Shown one piece after another: positions 27,008 to 35,692 of a stretch of DNA of 64,000 nt. How positions within the stretch are numbered: position 1 is the first letter of the stretch; every line of letters starts with the position of its first letter. Origin of the DNA: Aquiluna borgnonia (GTDB lineage Bacteria; Actinomycetota; Actinomycetes; Actinomycetales; Microbacteriaceae). Location of the stretch: positions 1 to 64,000 of the forward strand of contig NZ_CP054056.1 of NCBI RefSeq assembly GCF_013283855.1, written 5' to 3'. The notes below the pieces were generated by a model. It had not been told where the DNA came from. It did no database searches and saw only the letters and a program-made list of their open reading frames with translations. Made by a program: the position numbers and the translations under genes.

Positions 27008-27786
27008 CTGGCCGCCCAGCCCAGCCTTTCAGCCACGACAAGGGACTCGCTGAGCTCTGTGTTTGTCGCAGAGATGGAGCGGTTAACAATCTCAACCAAA
27101 CCCCTCGCGGCTCGCTCGCCCGATTCGGATATCAGACCCCCAATCTCTATCCCAAGCTCTGGATAGTCCAACTCAAACCTGCGGAATGGGTTCAGGGTGT
27201 CGTGCCTTGACTGCTGAACCGGGACAGCATTCCTTATCAATCGCAAGGCATGTGCCAGCGCATATCCCTTTATGTGCTGATCGGCCGCTATAACCTCACC
27301 CCTGCGGTATCGGCCAACCCCGATCAGGATCAAAGCCAAAAACAATTGATACTCGGCGCCGCGATCAAAGGGTTTTGGCAGTGAGCGCTTTGAGGCTGCC
27401 TGCAGCCGCTGGGTAATGTTTCGATTTTCTAGCACCACTCTGAAGTCAGTCCCAACGGCAAGCCAAGGCTGATTTAGATCGTCGTCTTCGAAGACGGCAA
27501 ACTCCAGCAGGTCACCGTTTTCATAAACCACCTTGAGTCCGTGGGCGGTTTCTCTGGGAGCAAAGGCTATTTGCTCGTGATTCGGAAGCCAACTGAGGTC
27601 CTGCCGGAAAGACTCACCGAACCCATCCTCCACCACCAAAAAGAAATCTTGATCGCTGAATTGGTCGGCCCTTGAGACGTCAGCACTGCTTCCGGCAAAC
27701 ATCAGACCCACAACATCGGGAATGTTTATTAGCTTGTCAACCATTGCCTGCTGATAGGCAAGAAACTTGTCCAGATACTCGCTCAT
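27004..27786 (-). CDS. Nucleotidyltransferase-fold protein
   Basis: A 260-residue protein with an N-terminal polymerase-beta-like nucleotidyltransferase core: MFAGSSADVSRADQFSDQDFFLVVE holds the GS and D-x-D metal-binding residues (about 31-52). The C-terminal part is helical, as in aminoglycoside adenylyltransferase-like proteins. The substrate is unknown. It ends overlapping the DUF305 gene by 4 bp tail to tail. Confidence 0.78.
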   Translation of the reverse strand: MSEYLDKFLAYQQAMVDKLINIPDVVGLMFAGSSADVSRADQFSDQDFFLVVEDGFGESFRQDLSWLPNHEQIAFAPRETAHGLKVVYENGDLLEFAVFEDDDLNQPWLAVGTDFRVVLENRNITQRLQAASKRSLPKPFDRGAEYQLFLALILIGVGRYRRGEVIAADQHIKGYALAHALRLIRNAVPVQQSRHDTLNPFRRFELDYPELGIEIGGLISESGERAARGLVEIVNRSISATNTELSESLVVAERLGWAAS

Positions 27787-27817
27787 GCCCTAAACCTTAG
27801 CCACTAACCTTTTAGTC

Positions 27818-28408
27818 ATGCTGCTATCAGACAGAGACATCCGCTCCCAGATCGAGTCCGGTCGTATTGGCCTGGACCCCCTGGACATGAACCTGCTGCA
27901 GCCATCGAGTATGGACGTCCGCCTAGATAGATTTTTTAGGCTTTTTGACAACCACAAATACCCGTTTATTGACCCCCGAGAACAGCAGGATGACCTGACT
28001 CGCTTCGTTGAAGTGCAGAGCGATGAGGCATTTATCCTTCACCCCGGTGAGTTTGTGCTTGGTTCCACCTATGAATTTGTGACGTTGCCGAACGACATCG
28101 CGGCGCGCTTGGAGGGCAAGAGCTCGCTCGGTCGCCTAGGTCTCCTGACGCACTCAACCGCAGGTTTTGTGGATCCTGGTTTTCAGGGCCACGTCACCCT
28201 AGAGCTTTCAAACACCGCAACTTTGCCGATCAAACTTTGGCCGGGGATGAAGATTGGGCAGCTGTGCTTCTTCCAACTTTCTTCAGCCAGCGAGAACCCC
28301 TACGGTTCACAGAAGTATGGATCGCGCTACCAGGGCCAGCGGGGACCTACCGCTTCCAGAAGCTATCTCAACTTCCACATCACCGATGTCGGTAACCAGC
28401 CGCTCTAG
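27818..28408 (+). CDS. dcd: dCTP deaminase (Dcd, probably bifunctional Dcd-Dut)
   Basis: A 196-residue enzyme converting dCTP to dUTP; actinobacterial homologues commonly also hydrolyse dUTP to dUMP. It shows [21 protein letters not shown] at the start, [29 protein letters not shown] and the catalytic [21 protein letters not shown], with a [10 protein letters not shown] tail closing the active site. Bifunctionality is inferred from the family. Confidence 0.95.
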   Translation: MLLSDRDIRSQIESGRIGLDPLDMNLLQPSSMDVRLDRFFRLFDNHKYPFIDPREQQDDLTRFVEVQSDEAFILHPGEFVLGSTYEFVTLPNDIAARLEGKSSLGRLGLLTHSTAGFVDPGFQGHVTLELSNTATLPIKLWPGMKIGQLCFFQLSSASENPYGSQKYGSRYQGQRGPTASRSYLNFHITDVGNQPL

Positions 28409-29109
28409 GAAAAGAGCCGTCTAGCTTCAACCAAATCCTTTGAGTAGACGCGTCTGAGCGCATAATTATCAGCCGTCAACTCACACAGCTTCGCAATTTC
28501 ATAGCTAAAACCCCTCGAGACGGCAAACCACGGTGCCAACTGCATCATCAGTGCTGTGAAGCGTTTTAGTCGCTGGTGACCAAGGCGAATGTGGCCGTAT
28601 TCGTGCCAGAGGATCGCACTTAGCTGCCTCTGCGGCAACTCAAAAACTGCCTTTGACAGGTAGATCTCGTTGCCTCTGGTTAGAGCTAAATACCCGGGAA
28701 CCTCCAGTTCGAAAACTTTGGCCCGGTGGAAACTCTCGACCTCGCGGAGGGCAAGCATCGAGAGCAGGTCAAATTCTTTCGCCGCCCGAAACATCGGTTC
28801 TAGCCGCTGATTACTGACAGCCAGAAGAACTCCAGCCAGAGCCAGCATCACCCAGGGAGCCAAGCTTGCACCGATGGTGAAGAGCAGGTTTTCATTTGCT
28901 TGCAGCCGATACCAGGTTTCAATGACAGACCAGCTGGCAATAACAACCGCTGAGGTCGCGGCTGCCATGGCAGTAAAGAAGAGGGTGAACCAGAGCGCGA
29001 TGCCAAATTCGGGAGCTTTTTTGAATCGGTTAGCCATCAAAAAGGGAGCCGATGTGGTTACCAGAAGGACATACTCAATGAGTATCACTAGCAGGTAGAA
29101 GGACTCCAT
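28405..29109 (-). CDS. M48/M56-type membrane metalloprotease
   Basis: A 234-residue membrane protein with hydrophobic helices at the N terminus and middle and a zinc protease motif HEYGH ([12 protein letters not shown], about residue 169). It is preceded by a BlaI-family repressor gene with a 9-bp gap. BlaI/M56 pairs form signal-responsive proteolytic switches in which the protease cuts the repressor. No extracellular sensor domain is seen, so the signal is unknown. Confidence 0.85.
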   Translation of the reverse strand: MESFYLLVILIEYVLLVTTSAPFLMANRFKKAPEFGIALWFTLFFTAMAAATSAVVIASWSVIETWYRLQANENLLFTIGASLAPWVMLALAGVLLAVSNQRLEPMFRAAKEFDLLSMLALREVESFHRAKVFELEVPGYLALTRGNEIYLSKAVFELPQRQLSAILWHEYGHIRLGHQRLKRFTALMMQLAPWFAVSRGFSYEIAKLCELTADNYALRRVYSKDLVEARRLFS

Positions 29110-29118
29110 CCGCCAAGG

Positions 29119-29472
29119 CTACTGGTTCAGTGCCCGCTTCAAAGATTCGATCTGCTGCGCGGTGAGACCGCTGGTGAAGTGGCTGAAGACCAAAGCGGGG
29201 TTCTGGGTGTTCTGCAGTGCCTCCAGCAGCAGCGAAGCGGTGTGGTGCTCGCGGGATTTTGCAGCACGAAACAGGATGGTTCTGCCGCCAAGGCTCTCCC
29301 GCTGCACAAGTTCCTTGTCCACGAGTCTAGAAAGGACAGTGAGCACGGTTGTGATGGCTAGGTTCTCATCGCCCACCATGGCGAGGATCTGCATGGAGGT
29401 CAGTCCGTCCGGTCGATCCCACAGGCATGAGAGGATCTCGGCCTCTAGTTCACCCTGCTTGCGCTTTGACAT
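29119..29472 (-). CDS. BlaI/MecI/CopY family transcriptional repressor
   Basis: A 117-residue winged-helix repressor: GELEAEILSCLWDRPDGLTSMQIL, then TTVLTVLSRLVDKELVQRE and a dimerising C-terminal helix. It is co-transcribed with the HEYGH protease. A palindrome just upstream of its start (29480-29496) is a likely autoregulatory operator. Confidence 0.9.
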   Translation of the reverse strand: MSKRKQGELEAEILSCLWDRPDGLTSMQILAMVGDENLAITTVLTVLSRLVDKELVQRESLGGRTILFRAAKSREHHTASLLLEALQNTQNPALVFSHFTSGLTAQQIESLKRALNQ

Positions 29473-29479
29473 GCCTGAA

Positions 29480-29496
29480 TTCTACTCAATGTAGAA
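29480..29496. promoter_or_regulatory. Candidate BlaI operator
   Basis: TTCTAC (29480-29485) and GTAGAA (29491-29496) with a 5-bp spacer, 8 bp upstream of the repressor start. The palindrome and spacing fit a dimeric BlaI-type site; binding is inferred. Confidence 0.55.
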
Positions 29497-29504
29497 ATAG
29501 TGTG

Positions 29505-30818
29505 TTACTCCTTTGGAGCAAGCACCGGCTTCACGGTAATCAACAGCAGGAAGCCGATAACCAAAATCAGCATCAGGCCCAGGATTCCCCACAGCGGTGA
29601 GAAGGCCGCAACAAACACTGTCCATGCGGCTGGGGCTAGGAAGCTGACCGCCCTGCCGGTTGTCGCATACAGACCAAACGCTTCGCCCTGTTTATCGTCG
29701 GAGGACAACCTGGACATCATGGTTCTGGAGGCCGCCTGAGCGGGTCCAACAAAGGTGCAGAGGAAAAGACCAAAGCCAAAGAATGCGATGGTTCCCGCGC
29801 CGGCAAAGACAAAGACTCCAAGCCCTCCGAGCATCACACCGATGAGAGAGACAAACACCACTGTTCGCGATCCGATCCGGTCCTCAAAGAACGCCCCGAC
29901 AAAGGCACCGAAGCCGGCGACGATGTTTGCTGCGATTCCGAAGATGATGATCTCGGTTAGTCCCAGGCCAAAGGCCAAACCACCCAGCACGGCCCCGTAG
30001 GCGAAGACTCCGTTTAGCCCGTCGCGGTAGACGGCAGAGGCAATCAGGAATTTCAGAAGATTGGGATTTTCCCTACCCATGGTTGCAAGCGCACGGAACA
30101 GGTTTCCGTAGGCGGCGAAGATCGACTCCTTCTCGGTGCCCGCAATTGGCTTCGCCTCAGGCACGTTCAGCATCAGCGGAATTGAGAAAACTAGAACCCA
30201 GAACATGCTGATGATCATTACCACGCGGACCGAGAGGGCAGCGGTGTCCGGAATCCCAAGCAGTTCAGCGCCACCGAACTGAATGATCCAAAGCGCCATA
30301 ACCAGAAGCACGATGCCGCCCATGTAGCCAAGGCCCCAGCCGAACTGGCTGACCCGGCCGCGATCCTTGGGCCTGGCAACCTCATTGAGCATCGAGTTGT
30401 AGTTCACGGTTGCGAACTCGAAGAAAATACCTCCGACTGCCAAAAGCGTCAGTCCAAAGAAGAAAAAGTCATTGCTGGGCTGGACAAAGAACATCAAACC
30501 AATGGTTCCTGCAAACAGCCAGGTGTTGATCATCAGCCACATCTTCTTGCGCCCGGATGTGTCAGCTCGGCGCCCAACAATCGGTGCAATCAGAGCGATC
30601 AGCAAACCGGAGATGATGCCTGAGATTCCCAGCCAGTAGCCGGTGTACTGCTCGGCATCCGCCTCGCTCATGCCCGCAGGGGCAAAAGCGGTGTCCGTGA
30701 TGTAGCGGCCAAAAATGAATGAGGTGACCACGGTTGGGAAAGACTGGGAAGCCCAGTCCCACAGTGCCCAGGAGAGAGTGCCCTTTGGTTTTGATGAAGC
30801 TACAGCGCTATCGGTCAT
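29505..30818 (-). CDS. UMF1/Atg22-type MFS transporter
   Basis: A 437-residue membrane protein with about twelve hydrophobic helices. The N-terminal LWDWASQSFPTVVTSFIFGRY motif is characteristic of the Atg22/UMF1 branch of MFS, with RRADTSGRKKMW as the cytoplasmic loop signature. Substrates are unknown; eukaryotic Atg22 exports amino acids from vacuoles. Confidence 0.87.
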   Translation of the reverse strand: MTDSAVASSKPKGTLSWALWDWASQSFPTVVTSFIFGRYITDTAFAPAGMSEADAEQYTGYWLGISGIISGLLIALIAPIVGRRADTSGRKKMWLMINTWLFAGTIGLMFFVQPSNDFFFFGLTLLAVGGIFFEFATVNYNSMLNEVARPKDRGRVSQFGWGLGYMGGIVLLVMALWIIQFGGAELLGIPDTAALSVRVVMIISMFWVLVFSIPLMLNVPEAKPIAGTEKESIFAAYGNLFRALATMGRENPNLLKFLIASAVYRDGLNGVFAYGAVLGGLAFGLGLTEIIIFGIAANIVAGFGAFVGAFFEDRIGSRTVVFVSLIGVMLGGLGVFVFAGAGTIAFFGFGLFLCTFVGPAQAASRTMMSRLSSDDKQGEAFGLYATTGRAVSFLAPAAWTVFVAAFSPLWGILGLMLILVIGFLLLITVKPVLAPKE

Positions 30819-30870
30819 GAGCGTCAGATTACTCCGCGCCGGAAACTTTTCCTAGCGCACACGTGAATTT

Positions 30871-31806
30871 CTAGAAGTGGAACTCCCAGCCACCAATCAC
30901 GCTAGTACCGCCCAGCACCTCGGTGGTGTCCGTGCTCATGGCAAGCGCTGCACTCTCCGAGGACATTAGACCCAGTCGGTTTAGTAGCAGCGCCGCGTAA
31001 CCGGCTGCCAGACGCAGCGAACCATCGGCAACCTTCATGGCGAGGGCGTGGCCCGAGGGGGCGGCAACTGTGAAAACGCCTTCGGCTCCCAGTTTGGAGA
31101 AATAGCCCGCGCGCAGAAAGCCGGCGTCCGGGGTGTTTTGGTCGCCGATCAGCTCTGGGTGATCGATTGCAGCGGAAACCAGTTCCGGCTCGGTCAGTGC
31201 AAACTGCGATGTGGCCCTGGCCAATCCAACAGTTGAGATTGCAATCAGAGGGGCTCCGCAGCCATCGGTTGAAACTCGGACGACTGGTTCTGAGCTGCAC
31301 TCCTGCAATACGTCAATCACCAACTGCTGCATGGGGTGGGACTTATCAAGGTAAGTCTCGGTGTCCCAGCCATTGAGCTGGCAGGTGGCCAGGAACCCAG
31401 CGTGCTTGCCCGAGCAATTCATATTGATTTTTTTGCTCGTGGCTCCAATTCGAGCATCAAGGTTCCAGGGCAGTGAGACCGGGCAACCCAAAGAGCTTTC
31501 CGAAAGTCCGTGCGCCTGAAGAATCTCTGACACCAGCCGAACCTGATCGGGGTTGCCGTAGTGGCTTGCCATGCTCATCACCAGCTGCTCGCCGCTGAGC
31601 TTTAGGCCGGCTCGGCGCATGGCCTTGGCTTGAATCGGTTTTAGAGCGCTTCGAGGGTAGATCAGCGCCTCAACATCGCCTTTTGAATAGACCAGCTCTC
31701 CGGCCGGATCAACTACGGCGACCACTCCGTGGTGGAACGACTCGAGCATCTCGTCTCGCACCAGGGTGGCAAGCATTTCAAGGCCTTCGGCAGTTAGTTC
31801 GCGCAT
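30871..31806 (-). CDS. L-asparaginase II family (Rhizobium-type) protein
   Basis: A 311-residue enzyme of the class-3 asparaginase family (Rhizobium etli type), unrelated to E. coli AnsA/AnsB. The Ser-x-x-Lys pair is in YPRSALKPIQ (S53, K56), and the zinc-binding cysteines and lysine are in NCSGKHAGFL (C131, K134) and STDGCGAP (C183); all are present. It hydrolyses asparagine to aspartate and ammonia. It is divergent from dnaK, sharing the HAIR-containing gap. Confidence 0.88.
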   Translation of the reverse strand: MRELTAEGLEMLATLVRDEMLESFHHGVVAVVDPAGELVYSKGDVEALIYPRSALKPIQAKAMRRAGLKLSGEQLVMSMASHYGNPDQVRLVSEILQAHGLSESSLGCPVSLPWNLDARIGATSKKINMNCSGKHAGFLATCQLNGWDTETYLDKSHPMQQLVIDVLQECSSEPVVRVSTDGCGAPLIAISTVGLARATSQFALTEPELVSAAIDHPELIGDQNTPDAGFLRAGYFSKLGAEGVFTVAAPSGHALAMKVADGSLRLAAGYAALLLNRLGLMSSESAALAMSTDTTEVLGGTSVIGGWEFHF

Positions 31807-31830
31807 GCCAAAACACTACTTGTTTTGAAA

Positions 31831-31851
31831 CTTGAGTCATTCACACTCAAC
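31831..31851. promoter_or_regulatory. HAIR element 1 (HspR operator)
   Basis: CTTGAGT (31831-31837), 7-bp spacer, ACTCAAC (31845-31851): one mismatch from the CTTGAGT-N7-ACTCAAG consensus bound by HspR. It lies upstream of the -35 box of the dnaK promoter. Confidence 0.88.
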
Positions 31852-31867
31852 TTTCAGGAATAGGTTC

Positions 31868-31895
31868 TTGACAGGCTGGTTTTACTTAGTAGAAA
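31868..31895 (+). promoter_or_regulatory. dnaK operon promoter
   Basis: TTGACA (31868-31873) matches the -35 consensus. A 16-bp spacer leads to TAGAAA (31890-31895) as a plausible -10. HAIR element 2 overlaps the predicted transcription start. Confidence 0.6.
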
Positions 31896-31916
31896 CTTGA
31901 GTGCAGATGACTCAAC
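31896..31916. promoter_or_regulatory. HAIR element 2 (HspR operator)
   Basis: CTTGAGT (31896-31902), 7-bp spacer, ACTCAAC (31910-31916), positioned to block transcription initiation of dnaK. The repressor HspR is encoded in the same operon (35279). Confidence 0.88.
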
Positions 31917-31951
31917 TTCAGTCATAGTCAGGTTTACAGAAGGAGAAAATA

Positions 31952-33793
31952 ATGGGTAGAGCAGTAGGAATCGACCTAGGAACCACCAACAGCGCGGTAA
32001 CCGTGCTGGAGGCCGGAGAGCCAAAGGTCATTGCAAACGCAGAGGGTTTCAGAACCACACCATCGGTTGTGGCTTTCACCAAGGACGGCAACATCCTGGT
32101 TGGCGAGACCGCCAAGCGTCAGAACGTAACCAACGTGGACCGTACGGTTTCCTCAGTCAAGCGCCACATGGGCACGACCTGGAAGTTCAAGGTTGACGAC
32201 AAGGAGTACACCCCTCAGGAGATTTCCGCTCGCATCTTGATGAAGCTCAAGCGCGATGCTGAGACCTACCTGGGTGAGAGCGTGACCGATGCGGTCATCA
32301 CCGTTCCCGCCTACTTCAACGACGCAGAGCGTCAGGCCACCAAGGAGGCCGGTGAGATTGCCGGACTAAACGTGCTCCGCATCATCAACGAGCCAACTGC
32401 GGCAGCCCTCGCCTACGGCCTTGATAAGGGTAAGGAAGACGAACTGATCCTGGTATTTGACCTCGGTGGTGGAACCTTTGACGTTTCGCTCCTTGAGGTT
32501 GGTAAGGACGATGACTTCTCAACCATTCAGGTTCGTGCAACCTCCGGAGACAACCGACTCGGTGGAGATGACTGGGACCAGCGCCTAGTTGACCACCTGG
32601 TAAAGAAGTTCAAGGAGACCACCGGTGTTGATGTTGCTGGAGACAAGATTGCGCTTCAGCGCCTGAAGGAAGCTGCTGAGCAGGCCAAGAAGGAGCTGAG
32701 CCAGTCGATGTCCACTCAGGTTCAGTTGCCATACCTCTCGCTAACTGAGTCAGGACCAGCCAACCTGGACGAGACCATCACCCGCGCGCAGTTTGAGTCG
32801 CTAACCCAGGACCTTTTGGAGCGCACCCGCAAGCCGTTCCAGGATGTCATCAAGGAGGCCGGCGTCAAGGTTGCCGACATCGCTCACGTGGTTTTGGTTG
32901 GTGGATCGACCCGCATGCCAGCGGTTTCAGAGCTGGTCAAGGGACTGCTGGGCGGCAAGGAGCCTAATAAGGGTGTGAACCCGGATGAGGTTGTTTCGGT
33001 TGGAGCAGCACTTCAGGCTGGTGTCATCAAGGGAGAGCGTAAAGACGTTCTGCTAATTGACGTCACCCCGCTGTCGCTAGGTATTGAGACCAAGGGCGGC
33101 ATCATGACCAAGCTGATTGAGCGCAACACCGCCATCCCAACTAAGCGCAGTGAGACCTTCACCACCGCTGACGATAACCAGCCGAGCGTTTCCATTCAGG
33201 TCTTCCAGGGTGAGCGCGAGTTCACCAGGGACAACAAGTCGCTGGGTAACTTTGAGCTGACCGGAATTGCGCCAGCCCCGAGAGGAATCCCACAGATCGA
33301 GGTCACCTTTGACATCGATGCGAACGGAATCGTTCACGTTTCCGCTAAGGACAAGGGAACCGGCAAGGAGCAGTCAATGACCATCACCGGTGGCTCATCG
33401 CTCTCCACCGAAGACATCGAGCGCATGGTTAAGGATGCCGAAGAGCACGCTGCCGAGGACAAGAAGCGTCGGGAAGAGGCTGAGACTCGCAACCAGGCCG
33501 AGCAGCTTGCCTATTCAACCGAGAAGCTGATCAAGGACAACGACGAGAAGCTCCCCGAAGAGGTAAAGACCGAGGTTCAGGCCGACGTTGACGCTCTGAA
33601 GACGGCGCTCGCCGGTGAGGACATCGAGGCAGTGAAGTCCGCTCAGGAGAAGCTGATGACCTCACAGCAAAAGTTGGGTGAGGCCATCTACGCCGCAACC
33701 CCAGCCGATGCCGAAGCTCAGCCCGAAGCCAGCACCGAGGATGTCGTTGACGCCGAGGTTGTTGAGGACGAGGACGACAAGGACAAAAAGTAA
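31952..33793 (+). CDS. dnaK: Chaperone DnaK (Hsp70)
   Basis: A 613-residue Hsp70 that binds exposed hydrophobic peptides in an ATP cycle. It has the ATPase signature GIDLGTTNS at the N terminus, [27 protein letters not shown], and the substrate-binding domain starting near [15 protein letters not shown], ending in an acidic tail ([18 protein letters not shown]). AGAAGGAG precedes ATG 31952. Stop and grpE start overlap by one base. Confidence 0.97.
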   Translation: MGRAVGIDLGTTNSAVTVLEAGEPKVIANAEGFRTTPSVVAFTKDGNILVGETAKRQNVTNVDRTVSSVKRHMGTTWKFKVDDKEYTPQEISARILMKLKRDAETYLGESVTDAVITVPAYFNDAERQATKEAGEIAGLNVLRIINEPTAAALAYGLDKGKEDELILVFDLGGGTFDVSLLEVGKDDDFSTIQVRATSGDNRLGGDDWDQRLVDHLVKKFKETTGVDVAGDKIALQRLKEAAEQAKKELSQSMSTQVQLPYLSLTESGPANLDETITRAQFESLTQDLLERTRKPFQDVIKEAGVKVADIAHVVLVGGSTRMPAVSELVKGLLGGKEPNKGVNPDEVVSVGAALQAGVIKGERKDVLLIDVTPLSLGIETKGGIMTKLIERNTAIPTKRSETFTTADDNQPSVSIQVFQGEREFTRDNKSLGNFELTGIAPAPRGIPQIEVTFDIDANGIVHVSAKDKGTGKEQSMTITGGSSLSTEDIERMVKDAEEHAAEDKKRREEAETRNQAEQLAYSTEKLIKDNDEKLPEEVKTEVQADVDALKTALAGEDIEAVKSAQEKLMTSQQKLGEAIYAATPADAEAQPEASTEDVVDAEVVEDEDDKDKK

Positions 33794-34335
33794 TGTCGCA
33801 GGAAAACCAGGAACACGTTGACCCTGAGCACCACGAGGGCGACCCGGTTGAGGAGATGACCGAGGAGGGCTCGCCAGTCGAGCCCGAATCGGACCGCGAA
33901 CCGGTCGATGAAATCGACCGCGAGCTGGCAATCTTCCAGGACCTGCAGCGGTTGCAGGCTGACTTTGTGAACTACCGCGCTCGCGTTGAGCGGGACCGCG
34001 GGGCCGAACGTCAGTCGGCAATTGCTGAGGCAATCCGGGCTTTTCTTCCCGCTCTCGATGACCTAACCCGAGCTCAGCAGCACGGCGATCTGCAGGACGG
34101 GACCCCAATGGCGGCCATCGCCACCAAGCTCAGGGCCGCTGGCGAGAAGTTTGGACTCAAGAGCTTTGGTGAGAAGGGCGACAAGTTTGATCCGGAGCAC
34201 CACGATGCGCTGGTCCAGACCGTAAACCCAGAGGTAACAGAGGCAACCGTGGCAGACGTGATTGAACTCGGCTACCAAATTGGCGACCGCATGCTGCGAC
34301 CAGCTAAGGTCGCAGTTTTTGTGCCGGCTGAATAA
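33793..34335 (+). CDS. grpE: Nucleotide exchange factor GrpE
   Basis: A 180-residue DnaK nucleotide-exchange factor. An acidic, low-complexity N terminus is followed by the coiled-coil LQRLQADFVNYRARVERDR (about 54-72) and the beta domain with GDKFDPEHHDALVQT and YQIGDRMLRPAKVAV. Located between dnaK and dnaJ as usual. Confidence 0.95.
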   Translation: MSQENQEHVDPEHHEGDPVEEMTEEGSPVEPESDREPVDEIDRELAIFQDLQRLQADFVNYRARVERDRGAERQSAIAEAIRAFLPALDDLTRAQQHGDLQDGTPMAAIATKLRAAGEKFGLKSFGEKGDKFDPEHHDALVQTVNPEVTEATVADVIELGYQIGDRMLRPAKVAVFVPAE

Positions 34336-34354
34336 ACGGGAAGGAGTGAGGTAG

Positions 34355-35263
34355 ATGGCGTCGCAAGACTGGCTAGACAAGGACTTTTATAAAATCCTTG
34401 GAGTTTCCAAGGACGTTAGCGAAGCCGAGCTCAAGAAGGTTTATCGCAAGCTCGCGAAAGAGAACCACCCCGACCTGCACCCGGGCGATGCTAAAGCAGA
34501 GGCGAGGTTCAAGGACATTTCCGAAGCCTACGATGTGCTCTCTGACAAGGAGCAGCGCCGCGAGTATGACGCCATCAAGGCCATGGGTGGCGGTGCTCGC
34601 TTCCAGGCTGGGGGCCCCGGCGGAGCCGGAGGTTTTGAAGATGTCTTTAGCAATCTCTTCGGAGGTGGCTTCCAAGGTGGCGGATTCCCGGGCTTTGGAG
34701 GCTTCGGCCCGCAGCGCGGGCAGGATGTCTCCACCAGCTCGAGCATTGATTTCATTGACTCGATCAAGGGAACCACGCTCAAGCTTCAGGTTTCTGGAGA
34801 GAGCGTTAGCCTCAGGGTGCCACCGGGGATTCAGGATGGCCAGAAGCTAAAGGTCTCCGGCAAGGGAAACCCATCACCAAATGGTGGGCCCAGGGGTGAC
34901 CTGGTGGTGACCATCAAGGTCAGGAATCACCAGGTATTCACCAGAGATGGCGACAACGTTCGAGTGGTGGTCCCGGTAACAATCGCCGAGGCGATTTTGG
35001 GCGCGACCATTCAAGTTCCACTCTTGGGCGAAGCGCCGGTGAAGCTCAAGGTTGCTCCCGGAACTCCAAATGGTAGAACCCTCAGGGTTAAGGGCAAAGG
35101 TGTGCAGCGCCCCGGCAAAGAGGGCGATTTGCTCGCCACTGTTGAGATTGCTATCCCCTCTCACATCAGTGAAAAGGCAAAAAACCTAATTGAGCAGTTC
35201 AATCAGGAGCTTCCCGATGAGGACCCCAGAGCTGACCTGATCACCAGAGCCGGCGCACTCTAA
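34355..35263 (+). CDS. dnaJ: DnaJ-family co-chaperone without zinc finger
   Basis: A 302-residue Hsp40 with a J domain ([22 protein letters not shown] at about 39-41), a Gly/Phe-rich linker (about 85-125) and a C-terminal substrate domain. The CxxCxGxG zinc finger of classical DnaJ is absent, so this is a type II (CbpA-like) J protein. It stimulates DnaK ATPase. A GGAAGGAGTGAG site precedes ATG 34355. Confidence 0.93.
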   Translation: MASQDWLDKDFYKILGVSKDVSEAELKKVYRKLAKENHPDLHPGDAKAEARFKDISEAYDVLSDKEQRREYDAIKAMGGGARFQAGGPGGAGGFEDVFSNLFGGGFQGGGFPGFGGFGPQRGQDVSTSSSIDFIDSIKGTTLKLQVSGESVSLRVPPGIQDGQKLKVSGKGNPSPNGGPRGDLVVTIKVRNHQVFTRDGDNVRVVVPVTIAEAILGATIQVPLLGEAPVKLKVAPGTPNGRTLRVKGKGVQRPGKEGDLLATVEIAIPSHISEKAKNLIEQFNQELPDEDPRADLITRAGAL

Positions 35264-35278
35264 ACGAAAGGAGCGAAC

Positions 35279-35692
35279 GTGGAGATCAACGAGAACACTC
35301 CGCTGTTCGTGATTTCGGTTGCCGCGGAGCTTTCCAATATGCATCCGCAAACCCTGCGGCAATACGACCGGATGGGGCTGGTTTCACCAACCAGAACCCA
35401 GGGGCAATCCCGCCGCTACACCATGCAGGATGTTGCCAAACTGAGGGAGATATCCCGGCTCTCCCAAGAGGGGGTTTCCCTCGAAGGTATTCGCCGTGTG
35501 CTGGAGCTGGTAACAGAAAATCAGGATTTGAAGGAACGGGTTCGTGCCCTCGAGACCGAGCTGGCCAACCAGGTCATGAACCAACCCGGCAGACGCGTGT
35601 TTGCCGCAGGGGAGCAGGGCGTAATCAAGCTCAACCCCGGACAGCGGCCCCAAAAGGGCGGCTCACTGGTTTTATGGAGGAGGACGAAGTGA
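35279..35692 (+). CDS. hspR: HspR, MerR-family heat-shock repressor
   Basis: A 137-residue repressor with the MerR-type DNA-binding motif ([24 protein letters not shown]-like segment, about 15-37; split here for length) and a C-terminal coiled coil ([15 protein letters not shown]). HspR represses the dnaK operon by binding HAIR elements and senses heat through DnaK titration in other Actinobacteria. GTG 35279 follows AAAGGAG. The stop overlaps the clpB start (GTGA). Confidence 0.93.
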   Translation: MEINENTPLFVISVAAELSNMHPQTLRQYDRMGLVSPTRTQGQSRRYTMQDVAKLREISRLSQEGVSLEGIRRVLELVTENQDLKERVRALETELANQVMNQPGRRVFAAGEQGVIKLNPGQRPQKGGSLVLWRRTK

